Positions 1 to 3,963 of a DNA stretch of 5,372 nucleotides are shown piece after piece (position 1 is the stretch's first letter; each line of letters opens with the position of its first letter). Under the pieces are notes generated by a model. The model did no database searches. It was given only the letters and a program-made list of their open reading frames with translations, and was not told the DNA's origin. The position numbers and the translations under genes were made by a program. The DNA comes from Acidobacteriota bacterium (GTDB taxonomy: Bacteria > Acidobacteriota > Terriglobia > Acidiferrales > UBA7541): positions 1 through 5,372 of the forward strand of contig QHZC01000158.1 in assembly GCA_003224515.1 (NCBI GenBank), read 5' to 3'.

Positions 1-491
1 GTTGGCGGCACTTCCAGGTCGCGCACATCCTGTACTGCTTCTTCGGGCGACTCGCCTTCCGCGTTCCAGCAATCCACGGTTTGAATGGTGGCTTCTGGCA
101 GCACGTCGGAGAGCAGAAAGGCGTGACGGTACGTCCCGATGTGCAAGTCCGCGACGTTTACTGGGCCCTTCACACCACCCAATTCAACCAGCCGGCGGAT
201 GTAGCGCACTCCCGGATGACCGTACATTCGATACAAGCCAAAGAGTGAGTACGCCAGAAGCAGCAATCCGATTTCTGCCAGTGCCACAGCCGCCCAAAAT
301 GCGAGCGGTACATGAAACAAAACGCCAATGGCGCCGAGCGGAATTCCAGTCGCGAGAAACACTTTCGTGATCTTCCAGTAGTCGCGCCGGCTGACATACA
401 CGGCTCGTCCCCAGTACCACCACGCCGACGGCCGCTTCCTGGCAACTGATGCGGGATACCAATGAGTTGCGGTTTCCTGTGACTTTGTCAT
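1..491 (-). CDS. Membrane-anchored class I methyltransferase-like protein, N-terminal part (truncated by window edge)
   Basis: An open frame runs without a stop from an ATG at 491 to the window edge, giving 163 codons; the C-terminus lies outside. An AGGAGG (minus strand, 496-501) sits 4 nt before the ATG and supports this start. The N-terminus is basic and aromatic (WWYWGRA, residues 24-30). Two hydrophobic segments follow, about residues 43-60 and 65-86. After them comes VNVADLHIGTYRHAFLLSDV (111-130), then TIQTVDCWN (135-143). This resembles a Rossmann-type SAM-binding start: strand beta-1 ending in Asp, a Gly-containing turn, a helix, and an acidic residue (D140) closing beta-2. The glycine loop is not the classical GxGxG, so the methyltransferase call is tentative. 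The gene follows tetR by 56 nt on the same strand and is a likely operon partner and target. The substrate cannot be told. Confidence 0.62.
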   Translation of the reverse strand, partial: MTKSQETATHWYPASVARKRPSAWWYWGRAVYVSRRDYWKITKVFLATGIPLGAIGVLFHVPLAFWAAVALAEIGLLLLAYSLFGLYRMYGHPGVRYIRRLVELGGVKGPVNVADLHIGTYRHAFLLSDVLPEATIQTVDCWNAEGESPEEAVQDVRDLEVPP

Positions 492-547
492 CGCTCCTCC
501 TCGATTCCGAAATTCAAGTTCACTTGCTTCTCGTTCTTTGAAACCTC

Positions 548-1258
548 TTAGATCTCTACGGTCCAGCCGGCTTCCCGCAGCATTCTCAACATCTTTGCCT
601 GGAACGGTTGAACGAAAGGCTGCACAAGCGCCGAACTCGTCAACTCCACAAACCGAGTCAGCAGATCCAGCATTCCATCTACGAGCTTGTGGGTTCTCTG
701 CTGTCCTTCTGTTTCGTCGTAGATCAAAAACAGGATCATTCCCAAGTGCCCCAACCAGAGCGCCCACGGCAGAAATTGCCGCAGTTCTTCGCTTACGTTG
801 GTGCCCGCGATCGCTTCCTGAAAAATCGCAACGCTGTGGCGGCGCTGCGGCTCGGTGCCTTTCCCGAATACCGACAGAGGATGGTCCGGATTCCCGGTGT
901 AGCGGAACAGGGCTCCCAGAAACATGCGGTCATCCTCCAAGATTTCCAATTTTAAATGCATCACAACGCCCAACCGCTCGCGCAGGCCAGCCCGCCCTTC
1001 TAAGCCGTCACGAGCCTTCTCGGCGTGCAAGCGTTGCACCTGGTCGTAGTAGGCGGCGACGATGGCTTCTTTACTCGGAAAGTAATAATAGGCAGCGCCG
1101 GTGGCTACTTTCGCGGCTCGCGCGATGTCGCGCATGGTAGTAACTTCAAAACCGTGTCCCCGGAAGAGGTCCAGCGCCGTTTCGAGAATCACAGCCTTGG
1201 TCTTCTCGCCGGCGGTCCTGTTTGCTGTCTTCATGGCACTGGCCCCGATATTGAACAT
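548..1258 (-). CDS. TetR/AcrR-family transcriptional repressor
   Basis: A cytoplasmic ligand-responsive DNA-binding regulator. The longest form has 236 residues, at the upper end of the usual 190-230 for the family. The N-terminal TetR_N domain (about residues 18-66) is clear: ILETALDLFRGHGFEVTTM, then the helix-turn-helix (MRDIARAAKVATGAAYYYF), and the YYYFPSKEAI element that ends it. The C-terminal ligand and dimer domain is helical and diverged, so the inducer cannot be predicted. Start choice is open. The ATG at 1256-1258 lies inside an operator palindrome, has no Shine-Dalgarno, and falls where transcription should begin (leaderless). The ATG at 1232-1234 (MKTANRTAGEK, 228 residues) has only a weak GGGG upstream. 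The promoter is flanked by two identical operators, so autorepression is likely. The downstream methyltransferase-like gene is probably co-transcribed. Confidence 0.93.
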   Translation of the reverse strand: MFNIGASAMKTANRTAGEKTKAVILETALDLFRGHGFEVTTMRDIARAAKVATGAAYYYFPSKEAIVAAYYDQVQRLHAEKARDGLEGRAGLRERLGVVMHLKLEILEDDRMFLGALFRYTGNPDHPLSVFGKGTEPQRRHSVAIFQEAIAGTNVSEELRQFLPWALWLGHLGMILFLIYDETEGQQRTHKLVDGMLDLLTRFVELTSSALVQPFVQPFQAKMLRMLREAGWTVEI

Positions 1259-1264
1259 GTTCAG
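1248..1264 (+). promoter_or_regulatory. Putative TetR operator O1 (proximal, over the transcription start)
   Basis: Reads ATATTGAACATGTTCAG, with the perfect 12-bp palindrome TGAACATGTTCA at 1252-1263. An exact copy in opposite orientation lies at 1302-1318. O1 begins directly after the -10 box of the tetR promoter, so a bound repressor would cover the initiation site. It also contains the upstream candidate start codon of tetR. Assignment to this TetR protein rests on position and symmetry. Confidence 0.8.
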
Positions 1265-1294
1265 ATATTAAGTCAAAGTGAGGCTTGCTGTCAA
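1265..1294 (-). promoter_or_regulatory. Sigma-70-type promoter of tetR
   Basis: On the minus strand, a perfect -35 TTGACA (1289-1294) is followed by an 18-bp spacer and a -10 TAATAT (1265-1270). Initiation is expected near 1257-1259, inside operator O1 and on or beside the ATG at 1258. The placement between two matching operators strengthens the call. Confidence 0.78.
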
Positions 1295-1301
1295 GAACAA
1301 A

Positions 1302-1318
1302 CTGAACATGTTCAATAT
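1302..1318 (-). promoter_or_regulatory. Putative TetR operator O2 (distal, upstream of -35)
   Basis: On the minus strand this is the same 17 bases as O1, core palindrome at 1303-1314. The centres of O1 and O2 are 51 bp apart, close to five helical turns, so two bound dimers would sit on roughly the same DNA face. The AT-rich arm (ATAT) of each copy points away from the promoter, making the arrangement mirror-symmetric. O2 lies 7 bp upstream of the -35 box of the tetR promoter. Confidence 0.78.
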
Positions 1319-1560
1319 AAATCTATTATATTTATAACCAGTGACTTACGGACGCTTTAGGTTCTGAGGCTAGTTCTATTGGCGTAGGGATCCCCTCGGA
1401 TAGTGGTTTCCGGTGGGGGCGACATAGGACGATATTTCAGTCCTTCCTGCAACGATTTGAACCCTGGAATTAGCCTACTCGTTGATTCTCTTGTCTCTAC
1501 AGAACTTGCTCCAGTAAGATGCCGGTTATCACGGTCGGCAGTGAGGGGCTGATCCCGAGG
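1319..1560. other. Non-coding stretch between the divergent transcription units
   Basis: This is the part of the divergent intergenic region between operator O2 and the ECF-type promoter candidate. The left end (about 1315-1340) is strongly AT-rich and includes TATAAT on the minus strand (1325-1330), but no good -35 matches it. A 9-bp inverted repeat pairs 1391-1399 with 1555-1563. Open frames crossing this stretch on the minus strand run into the sigma-factor gene on the other strand and look like shadows. I see no RNA gene or terminator here. Confidence 0.5.
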
Positions 1561-1586
1561 GGAACATTTCGGGAGCATTTTTCGTT
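1561..1586 (+). promoter_or_regulatory. ECF-type promoter candidate for the sigma/anti-sigma operon
   Basis: GGAAC (1561-1565) and CGTT (1583-1586) are separated by 17 bp. A GGAAC -35 with a CGT(T/C)-like -10 at 15-18 bp is typical of many ECF sigma promoters. The site lies about 100 bp upstream of the sigma-factor gene, in the right orientation, which suggests the sigma factor activates its own operon. Transcription would begin near 1592-1595, leaving a leader of about 95 nt that contains a strong hairpin. Confidence 0.5.
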
Positions 1587-1610
1587 CCATAGTTGGCAGG
1601 CCGAGTTGGA

Positions 1611-1647
1611 CTGCCAGACGGCTTTTGAAAGAGAAGCCGTCTCGCAG
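1611..1647 (+). other. Strong hairpin in the 5' leader of the sigma-factor gene
   Basis: CTGCCAGACGGCTT (1611-1624) pairs with AAGCCGTCTCGCAG (1634-1647). Thirteen of 14 positions match, with one C/C mismatch and a 9-nt loop (1625-1633). No T-tract follows, so it is not a classical intrinsic terminator. It lies downstream of the ECF-type promoter candidate and 41 nt before the TTG start, so it would be transcribed. It could affect mRNA stability, translation or elongation, or be a protein-binding site on DNA. Confidence 0.6.
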
Positions 1648-1688
1648 ACACGCCTTGCACCGTAGCAGGTTATGAGGCTGATGATACG

Positions 1689-2258
1689 TTGGAGCAGGAT
1701 GCCCAACTGGTCCAGCAATGCCTCCAGGGCGACGGGTCGGCCTGGGAGGAACTTGTGCGTCGCCATACAAGGCGCATCTTCAACATCTGCTACCGGTTCA
1801 CCGGAAATCGCACGGAATCCGAGGACTTGTCGCAGGATGTTTTCCTCCGGGTGTACCGCACACTGGGCAGTTATCGTTCGGCCTATGGCGGTTTCGCAAC
1901 ATGGATGACCAGCGTGACGCGCAATCTGTTGATTGACCATTACCGTAGAACGAAGCGCGATCGCATTACAGACTCGCTGGACGACAAGATGCCGGTGGTA
2001 GAGAACAAGGAATCAGCGGGAAAGCCGCCGGATGAGCAGGCGCTGCTCGGCGAATTGAGCGGCCAGGTGCAGTCGGCGCTAAAGCGGCTTTCGCCGGAAT
2101 TGCGTGAGGCGGTGATCCTGCGCGACCTGCAGCAATTGGAGTACAGCGAGATTCAGCAAGTGTTGGCAGTACCGGAAGGAACGGTAAAATCGAGAATCAA
2201 TCGCGGACGCATCGAACTGGCGCGTATTCTGCAGCAGATGGGAGTGCGCCCGTCATGA
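1689..2258 (+). CDS. ECF-family RNA polymerase sigma factor
   Basis: Directs RNA polymerase to a dedicated set of promoters, normally when released from its anti-sigma. The 189 residues are a normal ECF length with regions 2 and 4 only. Sigma2 (about 20-90) has SEDLSQDVFLRVYRTL (44-59) and WMTSVTRNLLIDHYRRTKR (72-90). A polar linker spans about 92-125. Sigma4 (about 127-182) has ALKRLSPELREAVILRDLQ and the helix-turn-helix YSEIQQVLAVPEGTVKSRI (152-170). The start is TTG: the frame is open upstream to a stop at 1626 but has no ATG, GTG or other TTG there, and sigma homology begins right at this codon. The only upstream ribosome site is a weak GAGG at 1674-1677, 11 nt away. The next gene encodes its likely anti-sigma. 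Which subgroup it belongs to cannot be settled by eye. Confidence 0.95.
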   Translation: MEQDAQLVQQCLQGDGSAWEELVRRHTRRIFNICYRFTGNRTESEDLSQDVFLRVYRTLGSYRSAYGGFATWMTSVTRNLLIDHYRRTKRDRITDSLDDKMPVVENKESAGKPPDEQALLGELSGQVQSALKRLSPELREAVILRDLQQLEYSEIQQVLAVPEGTVKSRINRGRIELARILQQMGVRPS

Positions 2259-2299
2259 TCGAGCCGGGAGTTTCGAAGCCAGCGCGGAGCTTGCCATGA
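2255..2299 (+). CDS. Possible 14-codon coupling mini-ORF between sigma and anti-sigma genes
   Basis: The ATG overlaps the sigma-factor stop as ATGA (2255-2258). The frame encodes MIEPGVSKPARSLP and its TGA (2297-2299) overlaps the anti-sigma ATG, again as ATGA (2296-2299). A GGGAG (2240-2244) lies 10 nt before it. It could pass terminating ribosomes from the sigma frame to the anti-sigma start and so keep the two proteins in fixed ratio. The peptide itself is unlikely to have its own function. Chance remains a real alternative for so short a frame. Confidence 0.25.
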   Translation: MIEPGVSKPARSLP

Positions 2300-2979
2300 C
2301 CTGGATTTGCGAACAAACCGAAGCGCGGCTGAGCGATTACCTCGACGGACTTCTTGATCCCGCCGAGCAAGCCGCTTTCGATCTCCATGTGAATGCGTGC
2401 GCGCGCTGCACTCCCCTGGTCGCCGGTGTTTCGCATGTTCTCGGTACTCTGCACACCCTGGCGCAGGCTGAACCGCCGCCGCAACTTTTCGATTCGATTC
2501 TGACGGCGACCCTCGGCCCGCAGAGCTGGCGCCGCGCGAAGCGCTGGCTGCGCGGCCTGCAAGCGCCGCGTTTTGTCTACAGCGCGGTCTCCGTCGCCGC
2601 CACTTTCGTCGTCATTCTCACGGCGTCTGGTTTCTCGTTTCGCAAGCCAAAGCTGGCGGATCTTTCTCCCGCCACGATTTATCGCAACGCTGACCGCCAG
2701 GCGCATCTCGTCTACGCCCACAGCGTCAAGTTCGTCAGCGACCTGCGCATCGTTTATGAAATTCAAACGCGCCTGAATGAAAATGAACAGAATCCAGCTA
2801 CCAGAGAGCAAACCACTCCGAAGAATTCTCCCGACAAACAACCTGGCCGCACCGACAACACGAATCCGTTCTCGCCCAAGCAGCAGAACCGTGCCGACGA
2901 AATCGGCAGGAATCTGCGGGTTCTCGCTTCGCAATTCCCCGTTCTGAGCGGCTCGATTGGCGAGAGGAGAATGCCATGA
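2296..2979 (+). CDS. Membrane-bound zinc-finger (ZAS/HC2-type) anti-sigma factor
   Basis: Expected to bind and inactivate the adjacent ECF sigma factor at the inner face of the membrane. The N-terminal zf-HC2 motif is intact: C5, then H31-x3-C35-x2-C38 with LSDYLDGLLDPAEQ between, typical of the ZAS fold. A basic stretch (WRRAKRWLRG, 78-87) leads to a single membrane helix at about 92-113. The remaining roughly 110 residues are extracytoplasmic and end in a low-complexity segment rich in N, Q, T, P and K (about 160-200), with no sensory domain I recognise. The ATG at 2296 has GGAG at 2286-2289, 6 nt upstream, and the upstream frame has no other start. Its stop overlaps the next ATG as ATGA. 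Release is probably by proteolysis or by a change at the zinc site, but the sequence does not decide. Confidence 0.9.
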   Translation: MTWICEQTEARLSDYLDGLLDPAEQAAFDLHVNACARCTPLVAGVSHVLGTLHTLAQAEPPPQLFDSILTATLGPQSWRRAKRWLRGLQAPRFVYSAVSVAATFVVILTASGFSFRKPKLADLSPATIYRNADRQAHLVYAHSVKFVSDLRIVYEIQTRLNENEQNPATREQTTPKNSPDKQPGRTDNTNPFSPKQQNRADEIGRNLRVLASQFPVLSGSIGERRMP

Positions 2980-3644
2980 AGTGTGCCGTCCATTCCGATG
3001 TGGACGCAGTCGGTTACTGCCGCAATTGCGGCAAGGCTATGTGCTCGACATGTGTGCGCCCGGTGCGCGACGTTCTCTACTGCGAAGAGTGCCTGGCGAC
3101 CATCGTAGGCATCCCCGCTCCGACACCGGCCGCCGCAACTCCCGTTGCGGAATCGCAATACCAGATGCCCGCTTCCGGTTTGCCTCCGGCATCACCGAAC
3201 TACGCCAGATCAAATCCAGTATTGGCTTTCTTCCTGGGGTTTCTGCCGGGAATGGGCGCCTTCTATAACGAGCAATATGGTAAGGGCATGATTCACCTTG
3301 CCATCTTCTTGGTGCTTTTCATCACCGGGATCGATAGCTCCATGAGTGGTGGGGCCACAGCTGCCTTGTGGATTTGCGTCGCCGGGCTATGGGTGTACAT
3401 GCCGATTGATGCCTACCGTACGGCAAAAGCACGGCAGGTGGGCGAGACCTTGACTGACCCTCTCGATGCTTTTACCAAAGAGCGCCCGATTGGGCCGATA
3501 CTTCTGATTGGCGCCGGCGTATTGCTGCTTCTGCACAATTTCGATTGGTTTCCCTGGTATCGGATTTCCCAGTTTTTCTGGCCGGCGGTTCTGATTGGCG
3601 CGGGAGTTTTGATGATGCGCAACAGGCTCGACCGCCGTCCTTAG
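2976..3644 (+). CDS. B-box zinc-finger multi-pass membrane protein with LiaF-like helical hairpin
   Basis: Has 222 residues. The N-terminus is a B-box-like zinc finger with eight possible ligands in order: C3, H6, C15-x2-C18, C23-x2-C26, C36-x2-C39 (CRNCGKAMCSTC at 15-26). A Pro/Ala-rich linker follows (46-76). A hydrophobic block at about 81-143 makes two or three membrane segments, including FLGFLPGMGAFYNEQYGKG (86-104), which recalls TM2-like proteins. A final two-helix hairpin (171-214) starts GPILLIGAGVLLLLHNF and resembles the LiaI/LiaF-like TM region. The start overlaps the anti-sigma stop (ATGA at 2976-2979), with AGGAG at 2965-2969. The position implies co-expression with the sigma factor. 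The role is unknown; a cytosolic zinc or protein-binding head on a membrane scaffold fits what is seen. Confidence 0.85.
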   Translation: MKCAVHSDVDAVGYCRNCGKAMCSTCVRPVRDVLYCEECLATIVGIPAPTPAAATPVAESQYQMPASGLPPASPNYARSNPVLAFFLGFLPGMGAFYNEQYGKGMIHLAIFLVLFITGIDSSMSGGATAALWICVAGLWVYMPIDAYRTAKARQVGETLTDPLDAFTKERPIGPILLIGAGVLLLLHNFDWFPWYRISQFFWPAVLIGAGVLMMRNRLDRRP

Positions 3645-3648
3645 GAGG
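3643..3648 (+). promoter_or_regulatory. Consensus ribosome binding site overlapping the upstream stop codon
   Basis: AGGAGG shares two bases with the TAG stop of the B-box gene (3642-3644) and stands 9 nt before the ATG at 3658. It is the best ribosome site in the operon and fixes the start of the next gene. Ribosomes terminating upstream would stop directly on it. Confidence 0.8.
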
Positions 3649-3657
3649 CTTTTCTCG

Positions 3658-3957
3658 ATGAGTGACCGCATCCGTTGCCGATGCCGCCGCTGCACCATTC
3701 GCGGGCTGATGGGTCCCGGTGTCATTATTACCGTCGGCGTGCTCTTTCTCTTTGACCAGATGCGCGGCGGTGATTTCTCGTTCGGCAACACGTATCCGGT
3801 CATCCTCATCGTCATTGGCGTAATCAGTCTTGCGGCTGCGTCTGCGCCGAGCCACGGCCACATTTCCGGGCCGGTTCCGCCAGCAGCTCCGGGTGGGCCG
3901 GGCTCCGCGCCACCTGTTCCGCAAAATCAATTTCCCGGTCAGGGACAGGGTCAATAG
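3658..3957 (+). CDS. Small Cys-rich LiaI/LiaF-like (DUF5668-type) membrane protein
   Basis: Has 99 residues. A short basic, Cys-containing head (CRCRRC, residues 7-12) leads into a two-helix hairpin: about 17-34 (MGPGVIITVGVLFLFDQ) and 44-61 (YPVILIVIGVISLAAA). This is the pattern of the LiaI/LiaF-like TM region. From residue 62 on the tail is rich in Pro, Gly and Gln, ending in GQGQGQ from a 6-bp tandem repeat. Arginines before helix 1 predict the N-terminus inside; both ends should then be cytoplasmic. It lies 13 nt after the B-box gene and 6 nt before the DUF4097 gene, so it is within the operon. No enzymatic residues are seen; a structural or partner role with the neighbouring membrane proteins is inferred. 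Confidence 0.82.
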   Translation: MSDRIRCRCRRCTIRGLMGPGVIITVGVLFLFDQMRGGDFSFGNTYPVILIVIGVISLAAASAPSHGHISGPVPPAAPGGPGSAPPVPQNQFPGQGQGQ

Positions 3958-3963
3958 GGTTTC

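Noticed and set aside
538..1140. 200-codon plus-strand open frame opposite tetR
   Set aside because: It is antisense to a clear TetR protein and its translation is Arg/Ser/Pro-rich without domain features.
1252..1314. TGAACATGTTCA palindromes as LexA (SOS) boxes
   Set aside because: The Bacillus/actinobacterial LexA box is GAAC-N4-GTTC; here the half-sites are separated by only two bases, and the location beside tetR explains them better.
1311..1338. Plus-strand promoter TTCAAT-N16-TATAAC leaving operator O2 toward the sigma gene
   Set aside because: The -35 is poor and no gene starts within 350 bp; AT-rich sequence readily gives such matches.
1357..1940. Two overlapping minus-strand open frames (137 and 147 codons) across the sigma-factor leader and 5' half
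   Set aside because: They lie antisense to a well-supported sigma gene, have Arg/Pro/Ser-rich composition typical of shadow frames in GC-rich DNA, and show no recognisable domain.
3937..3954. Six-base tandem repeat encoding GQGQGQ at the end of the small membrane protein
   Set aside because: Only three imperfect units inside a low-complexity tail; not a separate repeat element.
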